Shown here piece by piece: positions 45,450 through 51,900 of a DNA stretch of 64,000 nucleotides. Positions within the stretch are counted from its first letter, which is position 1. Every line of letters starts with the position of its first letter. This DNA is from Stutzerimonas kunmingensis (GTDB lineage: Bacteria; Pseudomonadota; Gammaproteobacteria; Pseudomonadales; Pseudomonadaceae): positions 1,054,001 to 1,118,000 of the forward strand of contig NZ_PISM01000004.1 in assembly GCF_002929225.1 (NCBI RefSeq). Direction: 5' to 3'. The notes beneath the pieces were generated by a model. It worked only from the letters and a program-made list of their open reading frames with translations. It was not told the DNA's origin and did no database searches. The translations under genes and the position numbers were made by a program.

Positions 45450-45602
45450 TTATCCGAAGAAGTATTGAATCGCCGCCTCACCGATGAGGCCGAGAACCAG
45501 CGCCGCGGCCGGTACTGAGAAGATCCAGATGACTCTCCACGCCGCTGCGAATGAGTGGCCTGTGGGGGTGTCGTCGTAGGGGAGGGATTGGGGGCGGTTC
45601 AT
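45450..45602 (-). CDS. 50-residue single-span membrane protein
   Basis: ATG 45602 to TAA 45450. Residues 1-21 are polar (MNRPQSLPYDDTPTGHSF), followed by one membrane segment (WRVIWIFSVPAAALVLGLIG) and a short tail. Its start overlaps the stop of the preceding gene (ATGA), supporting translation. Function unknown; small membrane proteins in this phage region can act in exclusion. Confidence 0.6.
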   Translation of the reverse strand: MNRPQSLPYDDTPTGHSFAAAWRVIWIFSVPAAALVLGLIGEAAIQYFFG

Positions 45603-46129
45603 GGGGTCACCTTGCGGTAGCCGGCGTCATACAGGTCGGCGCAGTGCCTTTCGGCTTCCCTGTAGTCGCTGAATGACAGGAAACCCTTCATTTCAAGGAT
45701 CGCCTCTCTGCGCTCCTCGGCAGCGATCTGCTCGGGCGTGCGGATAGGGCGGAAGCTGATTATCCAGCTCTCCGATACGTCTACGACTCGCTCATGGCAT
45801 GACTCGCTTTCGTAGATCGCCTTGAACTTGCCCATGAACAGGATCGTGCAGCGCTCCCATTCTGGACGGTCTAGCGTGTTGTTCAGCACCTCGCACACCG
45901 TCCCGGCTGGCGGCAGGCCTTCGCCCGACCAAGCTGCTCCCTGAGCACAGTCAGGGCGATAAACAAATCCATGCTGGCCGAATGGGTCGGCGTGCGTTTC
46001 CTTCCATTCATCCTTCCCAACATGGCAAATGTGGTGCAGATACAAAAAAGCCCCGCTTGGTGCGGGGCTTGGAGTTACCTCGGAAGGTTCGCTACCAATG
46101 GCGCTAGGTATTGCTGCACTACCCACCAA
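45599..46129 (-). CDS. Phage hypothetical protein with unresolved start
   Basis: An open frame of up to 176 codons. The well-behaved part begins around HVGKDEWKETHADPFGQHGF and contains GEGLPPAGTVCEVL, typical of small Pseudomonas phage proteins. The first ~30 codons read through the terminator at 46044-46070 and overlap the upstream gene, so the ATG at 46129 is doubtful; no in-frame ATG with a ribosome site follows until deep in the gene. Either a non-ATG start is used or the 5' end was lost. Confidence 0.5.
   Translation of the reverse strand: MVGSAAIPSAIGSEPSEVTPSPAPSGAFLYLHHICHVGKDEWKETHADPFGQHGFVYRPDCAQGAAWSGEGLPPAGTVCEVLNNTLDRPEWERCTILFMGKFKAIYESESCHERVVDVSESWIISFRPIRTPEQIAAEERREAILEMKGFLSFSDYREAERHCADLYDAGYRKVTP
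46044..46070 (-). terminator. Terminator closing the repressor operon
   Basis: AAGCCCCGC-ACCAA-GCGGGGCTT on the minus strand followed by TTTTTT, five bases after the stop of the membrane protein gene at 46075. It closes the repressor, zinc-ribbon and membrane-protein genes into one transcript. Confidence 0.9.
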
Positions 46130-46398
46130 CCAGCGCTGAACACAACGATACCTACACCAAGGGTGTAGATTGCCATTTGGGCCTTGGTGAGCATGTTCTG
46201 CGAGATATTTTCGAGGCGCGTCTCTACCTTTCCGAGAGCAACCTTCATATCGGTCATGTCTCGCTCTAAGTCTCTTATTCGCCCGTCCATACCGTCGCCT
46301 CCAGGCGGTACCCCGCCAGAACCGTTGGAGCTGTTGCCGTTTCTCGTAGAGCCAAGCTCAGGAAAAGGAACCACATTGAAGTGATCGCTATCACTCAT
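46075..46398 (-). CDS. Coiled-coil membrane protein (XhlA-like), repressor-linked
   Basis: A 107-residue protein: Gly/Ser/Asn-rich N-terminus, a heptad-like coiled coil (RIRDLERDMTDMKVALGKVE, TRLENISQNM) and one membrane segment near the C-terminus (AIYTLGVGIVVFSAGWWVVQ). Similar to XhlA/haemolysin-type phage proteins. Overlaps the zinc-ribbon gene by four bases (ATGA) and is followed by a terminator, so it is expressed with the repressor in the lysogen. Either a membrane exclusion protein or a displaced holin-like protein. Confidence 0.72.
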   Translation of the reverse strand: MSDSDHFNVVPFPELGSTRNGNSSNGSGGVPPGGDGMDGRIRDLERDMTDMKVALGKVETRLENISQNMLTKAQMAIYTLGVGIVVFSAGWWVVQQYLAPLVANLPR

Positions 46399-46721
46399 GA
46401 AAGTTTACTCGCCAGCTGAGCAATGCTTTCAGAGCGGTAGTGTCGCATGTAACCGCACCGGGAGCACGATGTGAAGAAGAAGAGCTGCTTTAACTCGTCG
46501 TTGCGAAACGAAGGTGCAGCCAGCAAAACAGGTTTTTCTGCGGCGTCTTCTAGAGAGCCGTCGCGGTGAACATCCCAGTGCAAGTTTCCGCAAGCCGGGC
46601 ATGCATTGTTGTCTGTTGGCTGAAGGCTCCGCAACACGGCCAGGTATTGATCCATGGTGATATCGGCCGCATACAGCTTGCCGTCAGCTCTTGCCCTTAG
46701 TGGCTCGACCCCGTTCGTCAT
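46395..46721 (-). CDS. Zinc-ribbon protein of unknown function, repressor-linked
   Basis: A 108-residue soluble protein with two cysteine pairs, CPAC (NNACPACGNLHW) and CSRC (FFTSCSRCGYMRHY), separated by about 45 residues, which would form one zinc ribbon. It starts 13 bases after the repressor stop and overlaps the membrane-protein gene, so it is in the lysogenic operon. No family named with confidence. Confidence 0.7.
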   Translation of the reverse strand: MTNGVEPLRARADGKLYAADITMDQYLAVLRSLQPTDNNACPACGNLHWDVHRDGSLEDAAEKPVLLAAPSFRNDELKQLFFFTSCSRCGYMRHYRSESIAQLASKLS

Positions 46722-46734
46722 CCTGCCTCCCGCT

Positions 46735-47415
46735 CTAAACCCTAACCTTGCTCGGCGCCACGATGTGGCCGACGTAGTGCATTTGTTCGATCTGTTCCAT
46801 CGGAATCGTGCGCCGGCTGTATGCGGGATTGAGCGACATCACGCTGACCTCTTCGTCGTTCGCGTACAGCAGCTCCTTGAGCATGCATTCGCCTTCAACT
46901 AGCCGGATCATCACGTACTCGCCAGGCACAAGCCTTCCGTTTGGCTCGCAGACCGCGATCCAGCCCGAACGGATAGCAGGAGCCATCGAATCGCCGCGCA
47001 GCCGCAGGGCGTAGGCGCCAGGGTCTTTGGATGGCACGTCAACGACGCCTTCCCCCTCATCCAGTGCATACCAATAGCCCTCGGCACCCATCTGTGCAGT
47101 GCCGACGATAGGGATAGCGCGGTACGGGCTGACGATTGGCGGGCCTTGCTCGACGTTGCTGGCGTCGTCCATATCCAGCCACGGCTTGTCCAGGCTGATG
47201 CCTTCGGGAACGGGGGCGCCCTCACCTGTAGCGAGCCAGCGAGCAGAGCAGCGGAGCGCCTTGGCGAGCGCCATAAGGTTCTCGCCGCTCAGTTTATTCA
47301 CGCCTGTCTTCCAGAAAGTGATCGTCGTCCTGGAGACGTTGATCCGCTTGGCCAGCTCGCTTTGAGTCAGGCCGGTTTCCTTCAGACGCTGAGTCAATCG
47401 GTCTTTGAATTCCAT
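46735..47415 (-). CDS. Phage repressor, CI-like (HTH plus S24 peptidase)
   Basis: A 226-residue repressor. Residues 3-60 form an HTH_3 domain (TGLTQSELAKRINVSRTTIT, then FWKTG). Residues 100-226 form a LexA/CI-type autopeptidase with Ser143 (GDSMAPAIRSG) and Lys180 (CMLKELLY). The cleavage region reads GTAQMGAEGYW rather than the standard Ala-Gly, so the cut position is uncertain. Divergent from the Cro-like gene across operator-like repeats. It would hold the lysogen and respond to RecA. Confidence 0.93.
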   Translation of the reverse strand: MEFKDRLTQRLKETGLTQSELAKRINVSRTTITFWKTGVNKLSGENLMALAKALRCSARWLATGEGAPVPEGISLDKPWLDMDDASNVEQGPPIVSPYRAIPIVGTAQMGAEGYWYALDEGEGVVDVPSKDPGAYALRLRGDSMAPAIRSGWIAVCEPNGRLVPGEYVMIRLVEGECMLKELLYANDEEVSVMSLNPAYSRRTIPMEQIEQMHYVGHIVAPSKVRV

Positions 47416-47479
47416 GTTTAGGATTCTAAAGGCTTACGTTGTTTAGATTCCTTGCCTTTGCGTGTTAAGATGCCTAAAC
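47416..47479. promoter_or_regulatory. Operator region of the repressor/Cro switch
   Basis: Three related sites share GTTTAG-type half-sites: GTTTAGGATTCTAAAGG (47416-47432), GTTTAGATTCCTTGC (47441-47455) and GTTAAGATGCCTAAAC (47464-47479). Spacing of about 24 bases and position between two divergent regulators fit a three-operator lambdoid switch. Confidence 0.7.
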
Positions 47480-47506
47480 TGACCGCACAAATAGCGGAGA
47501 GCTGAA

Positions 47507-47710
47507 ATGACATTCGACGAAGCATTGGCGTTCTTTGGCTCGGGTCGAGCCATTGGAGATGCGCTTGGTGTCAGCAGCGGCCGAGTTTCCCAGTGCCGTG
47601 CAGCAGGAGGTTTTTCCTACCCGATGCAGTGCGTTCTTGAGAAAGAGTCTCGCCGGAAGTTGATCGCCAAGCGTGAAGACGAGCCGGGTAGTTCTGCGGC
47701 AGTTGCATAA
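47507..47710 (+). CDS. Cro-like DNA-binding protein
   Basis: A 67-residue protein with a helix-turn-helix pattern FFGSGRAIGDALGVSSGRVS near residues 9-28 and a basic second half. It is the first plus-strand gene opposite the repressor, with GGAGAGCTGAA before the ATG. Size and place are those of Cro/YdaS-type proteins. Confidence 0.85.
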   Translation: MTFDEALAFFGSGRAIGDALGVSSGRVSQCRAAGGFSYPMQCVLEKESRRKLIAKREDEPGSSAAVA

Positions 47711-47823
47711 GAGACATCCCTGTCAGTGGTTTCCATGGTCCCCATCTTAGGACCAACGGATCGGACAGGTAAGCGAAGCGGAGAGGGTGAGGATTTATCC
47801 AGTACCTGATTCGAAGGCAACAA

Positions 47824-47850
47824 AAAGCCCGCCGGGCAAGGGCGGGCTCT
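47824..47850 (+). terminator. Hairpin between the Cro-like gene and the next phage gene
   Basis: GCCCGCC-GGGCAA-GGGCGGGC-type stem just downstream of an A-rich tract, about 115 bases after the Cro-like stop. It lacks a strong T run (only TCTC), so it may be a weak terminator or a site for antitermination. Confidence 0.4.
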
Positions 47851-47881
47851 CAACAGCGGTACAACTTCACTGGAGAAGATT

Positions 47882-48112
47882 ATGCGCCAACAAGACTTCC
47901 ACCGCAACACCATCGACCAGCAGCGTGCAAGCGCCGTTATCGCCGGCCCATGGCCTAGCTACTCCGCGCTTAAGCATCTTCCTGAGCGTGAGCGCTGGGT
48001 GCTCTACGGATCAGCCAAGGCCTACCGAGAAGCCCTTGAATGCCAGGGGATCAAGATGGCCGAAAGCTACGACGAGTTCATCAAGCGCGTCACTGACGAG
48101 CTGGAGATCTGA
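47882..48112 (+). CDS. Small phage early protein
   Basis: A 76-residue protein (MRQQDFHRNTIDQQRASAVI, then ERWVLYGSAKAYREALECQG). GGAG ribosome site, two bases before the DUF1376 gene. Related small proteins precede replication genes in Pseudomonas phages. Function unknown. Confidence 0.7.
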   Translation: MRQQDFHRNTIDQQRASAVIAGPWPSYSALKHLPERERWVLYGSAKAYREALECQGIKMAESYDEFIKRVTDELEI

Positions 48113-48114
48113 GC

Positions 48115-48363
48115 ATGAATTTCTATCCATTCCATCCCGGCGATTACATGCTCCGCACTGCTCACCTTGATCTCATCGAAGACTTGGCCTACCGCCGCCT
48201 TCTGGACCTGTACTACATCAACGAGCAGCCTCTTCAAGGCGAGCCGGATGCAATCGCACGCGTTATCCGCATGCGCTCCAACGTGACCGAGGTTGCTGCT
48301 GTACTGGGCGAGTTCTTCACTCAGACCGAGGCAGGCTGGCAGCACAAGCGCGGCAACACCTGA
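48115..48363 (+). pseudogene. DUF1376 (YdaU-like) replication protein, truncated
   Basis: An 82-residue reading frame beginning MNFYPFHPGDYMLRTAHLDL, then EDLAYRRLLDLYYINEQPLQ, the DUF1376 N-terminus. Intact YdaU-type proteins continue well past 200 residues; here the frame ends GWQHKRGNT and then the sequence becomes tail-fibre coding in another frame. This is the left side of the internal deletion. Confidence 0.8.
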
Positions 48364-48907
48364 TCCAGTAGGCGCCAGTGCGATAGGTCGGGGGAATAAT
48401 GTTGCGGGGCAAGGGCACGCTATCGGTAATGACAATATCGTCGCGGACGGGATTGTCATCGGTGACCACATAATTGGCGATCCTGAGTCGGTAACAATCG
48501 GCTATCAATCTAAATCGCTCCGCATGCAGAAGCCTGGCCTGTCTGGCCGGGGTTTTGTCGGGATCAACAATAGTAGAGAGCTAGAACATGAGGTCGACAT
48601 CGACCTGGGCGACGGGCAGACCTGCGCCATCACGACTGATAGTTTCGGCAGTTCTCATTTTGCCCTTCGCGGCTTGAATAGCGGGGGCCTCAGTCACGCA
48701 ATCCTGGACATTGAATGGACTAATCCGAACAGCGGATCGGCGGCAGGAGAAATAAAGCTGCGCGTAAACGGTCGCGCCGCCGTAGCCTTCGGCATCGAGA
48801 GCGATGGCAGCATTTACATGGAAGAACTGAAGGATGCTTTGACTGTCGCAGGGAAGAGGAAGGGCACTCTCTATGTGGATGCGGGGGTGCTTAAGGTCCA
48901 GCCATAA
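48350..48907 (+). pseudogene. Tail-fibre C-terminal fragment
   Basis: An open frame of 186 codons without a natural start, entering at the junction with the DUF1376 gene. It has a glycine/isoleucine repeat section (SAIGRGNNVAGQGHAIGNDN, then IVADGIVIGDHIIG) like trimeric beta-helix fibre stalks, then a globular end with HAILDIEWTNPNSGSAAGEI. It is in a different frame from DUF1376 and so is not translated as a fusion. Confidence 0.7.
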
Positions 48908-48911
48908 CGGC

Positions 48912-48937
48912 TATGCCCCTCTATTGTGAGGGGCATA
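48912..48937. terminator. Convergent hairpin terminator
   Basis: TATGCCCCTC and GAGGGGCATA form a perfect ten-base stem with a TATTGT loop between the tail-fibre fragment (plus) and acyltransferase (minus). Confidence 0.7.
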
Positions 48938-48940
48938 CGG

Positions 48941-50032
48941 CTACGCAATCGCCGGGCTGCTAGCGCGTCTTCCGATCTTGATCTTGCGAATTGTTGAGTT
49001 GATCGGTTTCTCTAGGTAAAGATGACACGCTATCCCGGCTAAGTGGCATACGACTATAAACATGGAGAGGTATGCCCAAAGCGGAATGCTGTCTGCGAGA
49101 GAATAGTTATGCCAGTAGTGAAATATCACTGGGCCAATTATGTAATGAACTAAATAGAGGCTGTATGACGAGTCTCCTAGCAGGAGGAGCGTCTTGTTTT
49201 CGGATATGTATTTTTCCAAACTTAATGCCGACCAAACGATAAAAAACGCGCACCCGCCCCACATTATAGGCCTGTTGAAATGGCCGCCCCATTGAGTCAG
49301 TGATGTTACTTCAATAAAAATAAATGCGGTAAAGGCGCCTATACCAAGTAAAATAGCAAATTTCTTTTCTATAAGAACTTCGGCAGAGTAAAGCCGGTAG
49401 ATGATCATTCCGAAAGCGAACTCAATAATCATCGGGGTCGCATACGCTTTTGCGAAGCTGGATGCTGAGACACCTATCGAGCTAATAAAGAAGAATAGGG
49501 CGAAAAGAGCGATAAGCCTGGCCTCTAGTTGAAACAAGGTTTCCGGCTTTGAAAGAAGTATTACAGCAATTGCTGAGTAGAACATGAATTCGACTTGCAG
49601 GGTCCAGCCTGTGCCGAGGACTGGGGCGTCTGCCCCATGGGTAAATGTCAGGGAGTCAAAAATCCACGCTAGATTTACGCGGTATGCGTTGTAGTGATAT
49701 GCAAATTCGGCGCCCACGTCGGAGAACTTGCCATTGGCAACCATCCAGGACAAAACAACTACAGCAGCGGTAGCCAGGAAATACATTGGCCATATTCTGC
49801 TAACTCGCCTAGCCATGAATTCAGCAGCGCCTATCTTTGGCGCCTGCCCATGGTACTTTCCTCCGAATATAATAAACGGCATGATGAAGCCGCTTATCAC
49901 GAAAAAGAGATCAACTCCAAATCCTCCCATATTCGTATACTTTGCTGAAATTCCGTACATCTGTGCGTTGGAGTGGGCAAAAATTACAATAAATGCGGCA
50001 AGAAACCTTAGATACTGGATGCTTTTTATCAT
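48941..50032 (-). CDS. Acyltransferase-3 family membrane protein (lysogenic conversion moron)
   Basis: A 363-residue integral membrane acyltransferase. The start IQYLRFLAAFIVIFAHSNAQ contains the conserved catalytic-type His; further signatures are GGFGVDLFFVISGFIM and YSLYLVHYIIGP, with about ten membrane segments. It is full length. G+C is clearly below the flanking phage and host genes, and it is encoded against the late genes, both typical of a moron. Phage-borne members O-acetylate lipopolysaccharide O-antigen, changing phage receptors. Target here not shown. Confidence 0.88.
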   Translation of the reverse strand: MIKSIQYLRFLAAFIVIFAHSNAQMYGISAKYTNMGGFGVDLFFVISGFIMPFIIFGGKYHGQAPKIGAAEFMARRVSRIWPMYFLATAAVVVLSWMVANGKFSDVGAEFAYHYNAYRVNLAWIFDSLTFTHGADAPVLGTGWTLQVEFMFYSAIAVILLSKPETLFQLEARLIALFALFFFISSIGVSASSFAKAYATPMIIEFAFGMIIYRLYSAEVLIEKKFAILLGIGAFTAFIFIEVTSLTQWGGHFNRPIMWGGCAFFIVWSALSLEKYISENKTLLLLGDSSYSLYLVHYIIGPVIFHYWHNYSLADSIPLWAYLSMFIVVCHLAGIACHLYLEKPINSTIRKIKIGRRASSPAIA

Positions 50033-50108
50033 GCTGGCGGTAGCCTAGGTTGCGTCATCGTGTTGTTGTCGTTCCATTCGCATAATACATGAGTATTAGT
50101 TAGCCATC

Positions 50109-50131
50109 AGCCCCGCCAGCCGGGGCTTTTT
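50109..50131 (+). terminator. Terminator just ahead of the lysis genes
   Basis: AGCCCCG-CCAGC-CGGGGCT followed by five Ts, ending 16 bases before the endolysin ATG on the same strand. There is no room for a promoter in between, so lysis gene expression would need read-through. Confidence 0.8.
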
Positions 50132-50146
50132 CTGCCTGGAGAAAAC

Positions 50147-50578
50147 ATGCACATATCACAGAAGGGGCTTGACCTGATCAAGTCCTTCGAGGGGCTGCGC
50201 CTGTCTGCCTATAAATGCCCGGCCGATGTCTGGACGATCGGCTATGGCGCCACAGCAGGCGTGAAGGCAGGCCAGACCATTACGAAGGAGCGGGCAGAAG
50301 AGCTGCTGCGCGAGGACGTGAAGCGGTTCGAGGGTTATGTGGAGCGACTGGTCAAGGTGCCGCTGACGCAGGGCCAGCACGACGCATTGACCTCATTCGT
50401 CTACAACTTGGGCGCGGGCAATCTCAGCAACTCGACACTGCTGCGTCTGCTTAATGCGGGCGACTACGCCGGGGCCGCAGCTCAGTTCGACCGCTGGAAC
50501 AAGGCTGGGGGCAAGGTGCTTGCCGGTCTGGTTCGCCGCCGCGCTGCCGAGCGTGCATTGTTCGAGAGCAAACCATGA
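50147..50578 (+). CDS. Phage endolysin (lysozyme, GH24)
   Basis: A 143-residue muramidase. Catalytic residues fit the E-8-C/D-5-T spacing: Glu15 (SFEG), Cys24, Thr30, followed by IGYGAT. The N-terminus is not hydrophobic, so this is a cytoplasmic endolysin needing a holin. Start MHISQKGLDLIKSFEGLRLS with a CTGGAGAAAAC ribosome site. Overlaps Rz by four bases. Confidence 0.94.
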   Translation: MHISQKGLDLIKSFEGLRLSAYKCPADVWTIGYGATAGVKAGQTITKERAEELLREDVKRFEGYVERLVKVPLTQGQHDALTSFVYNLGAGNLSNSTLLRLLNAGDYAGAAAQFDRWNKAGGKVLAGLVRRRAAERALFESKP

Positions 50579-51102
50579 TCGCCCTGCTCAAGCAGTACAA
50601 GCTGATCGCCGCAGGAGCCGCTGTGCTTGCGCTGATGGCGCTTTCTGCTGCCGGGGCGTGGCAGTGGCAGGGGAACGCCTACGGCAAGCGCTTGGCGGAT
50701 CGGGCGACGGCTCACGAGACATTCCTGCGCCAGGCTGCCGAGGCCAATGCTGCGGTGATCCTCAAGCAGCAGGCCGAGCGTCAGGATCTCGAAGGCCGCC
50801 TGGCCGCAAACGACCAACAACGATACGGAGAGCTGCGCCATGCACAGCAAGAAATTGAGCGGCTGTCTGCTGCTGTCGCTGATGGCTCTCGCCGGCTGTC
50901 AGTCCGCGCCAGTTGTCCAGCCTCAGCAGGTGGCGTGTCCGCCTCCACCGGCGCTGGCCGCGTGGATGATGGAAGCCAGCGAGCCGACATTCACGAAGAG
51001 GATGCTAGACGTATTGTCGGTATCACCGGAGACGCCGACGCCTGCGCCGTGAAACTGACCGCGCTGCAGGAGTGGGCGAGGGAAGTAACGAAGGGGAATT
51101 GA
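50575..51102 (+). CDS. Rz-like i-spanin
   Basis: A 175-residue protein with an N-terminal inner-membrane anchor (about residues 8-28) and a long Gln/Ala/Glu-rich helical periplasmic part (AEANAAVILKQQAERQDLEG). It overlaps the endolysin stop and contains the Rz1 gene in another frame, which identifies the spanin pair. The C-terminal 70 residues, coded through the Rz1 overlap, are less regular. Confidence 0.88.
   Translation: MIALLKQYKLIAAGAAVLALMALSAAGAWQWQGNAYGKRLADRATAHETFLRQAAEANAAVILKQQAERQDLEGRLAANDQQRYGELRHAQQEIERLSAAVADGSRRLSVRASCPASAGGVSASTGAGRVDDGSQRADIHEEDARRIVGITGDADACAVKLTALQEWAREVTKGN
50840..51052 (+). CDS. Rz1-like o-spanin lipoprotein, nested in Rz
   Basis: A 70-residue lipoprotein wholly inside Rz in a shifted frame. 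Signal SGCLLLSLMALAG and lipobox LAGC are followed by a Pro-rich mature part (QVACPPPPALAAW). Together with Rz it would span the periplasm and fuse membranes in the last lysis step. Confidence 0.87.
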   Translation: MHSKKLSGCLLLSLMALAGCQSAPVVQPQQVACPPPPALAAWMMEASEPTFTKRMLDVLSVSPETPTPAP

Positions 51103-51237
51103 GATTGCCCGGACGGGCTGAGATAGGGGAAATTCCTTCCCCAAAACGCGAACGTAAGTGTTTGATTCTGTTTGTGCGGGAGATCGCGCAAAAGAGCGGA
51201 TTTCTGAGCGTGAAAACTGGCTTGAAGCCGCGCAGCA

Positions 51238-51315
51238 CTAGGCGTTGAGCCTGATCCGTGCGGCGTCCCAGGCTTTGATTCCGTATAGGCACAACCGCTG
51301 ATCTGATTCGGACAT
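51238..51315 (-). pseudogene. Stranded original start of the ArsC/YffB-family gene
   Basis: ATG 51315, preceded by GGAGAG, encodes MSESDQRLCLYGIKA and then leaves the host gene: the active-site Cys codon becomes TGG and the frame ends 25 codons in at 51238. The LYGIKA part is the att core. This is the chromosomal 5' end separated from its body (42570-42915) by the prophage. Confidence 0.85.
51269..51289. other. Attachment site attR (21-bp core)
   Basis: Exact direct repeat of 42895-42915. To its right lies host sequence coding for the stranded start; to its left, prophage DNA after the lysis genes. Confidence 0.9.
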
Positions 51316-51349
51316 AAACGACTCTCCAAGACTCCTGCAAAACTGGACG

Positions 51350-51364
51350 GCGGATTATGCCACG
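51350..51364. repeat. 15-bp repeat shared by both prophage ends (right copy)
   Basis: GCGGATTATGCCACG, the chromosomal counterpart of 42988-43002, lying 35 bases upstream of the stranded start codon. Its minus-strand CATAAT is a candidate -10 of the original promoter. Confidence 0.7.
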
Positions 51365-51443
51365 CCTCGCCGGGCTATGGAGGCGAGCATGCCTTCTCGC
51401 CTCGAAGAGCGCTGCGCGGCAGGTGGCTCGCGAACTGTCTCTC

Positions 51444-51773
51444 TCATCCCTTTCCCGTCTCGCCTAGTGCCTGCTCGATCGCCTGCTCGTTCAGCGGGCG
51501 CACGACGCGCGCGAGCTCCTGGCCATTCTTCAGCAGGATCAGGGTCGGCCAGAGCTTGACCCGAAACGAGCGTCCCAGCGGGCGGCCCGGGCCGTCCTCG
51601 ATCTTCAGATGACAAATGCCGCTGCGCTCAGCCAGGGCCTTTGCCAGTAGTGGCTGAGCTGCTCGGCAGTGGCCGCACCAGGCAGTGCCGAACTCCAGCA
51701 GCAGCGGCCCCTGCATGGCGTCGACCTCTGTACGGCTGGGCTCGTTTTGTACGTAGTGTTCAGTCATGTTCAT
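51444..51773 (-). CDS. Thioredoxin-family protein
   Basis: A 109-residue thioredoxin-fold protein with active site WCGHC (Cys33, Cys36) and the cis-Pro loop LWPTLILLKNG. No signal peptide. ATG 51773 has GGAG eight bases upstream; the frame runs on to 52022 with no family match. First chromosomal gene beyond the prophage. It probably serves general disulfide reduction. Confidence 0.9.
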   Translation of the reverse strand: MNMTEHYVQNEPSRTEVDAMQGPLLLEFGTAWCGHCRAAQPLLAKALAERSGICHLKIEDGPGRPLGRSFRVKLWPTLILLKNGQELARVVRPLNEQAIEQALGETGKG

Positions 51774-51900
51774 GGCAGGTTCTCCGTGTGCCTTCCAACG
51801 TTCGAACTTGCCGCCGGGCCGTCGTTCGGCGAGGGCTCTCGACCTTTTACACCGATGGTGTTGTCCATTGATGACAATCGCAACGGTGAGGTGACGAGTA

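Larger units (their letters stand above)
42895..51289. mobile_element. Integrated prophage remnant (about 8.4 kb)
   Basis: Bounded by the 21-bp direct repeat. Gene order is lambdoid: integrase, excisionase, early genes, repressor on the minus strand; Cro-like and replication-start genes on the plus strand; then a tail-fibre fragment, an acyltransferase moron and endolysin/Rz/Rz1. Packaging, head and nearly all tail genes are missing and the junction at about 48350-48365 marks the deletion. It is a cryptic prophage rather than a complete phage; a satellite that kept only these modules is a less likely alternative. Confidence 0.9.

Noticed and set aside
42895..51289. Phage-inducible satellite rather than prophage remnant
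   Set aside because: Truncated replication and tail-fibre genes fused at one junction point to deletion of a full phage; kept only as a less likely alternative.
51355..51615. 86-codon frame right of the prophage, opposite strand to none of the known genes
   Set aside because: It overlaps the end of the thioredoxin-like gene, has no family features and is Arg/Pro-rich in the manner of GC-driven spurious frames.
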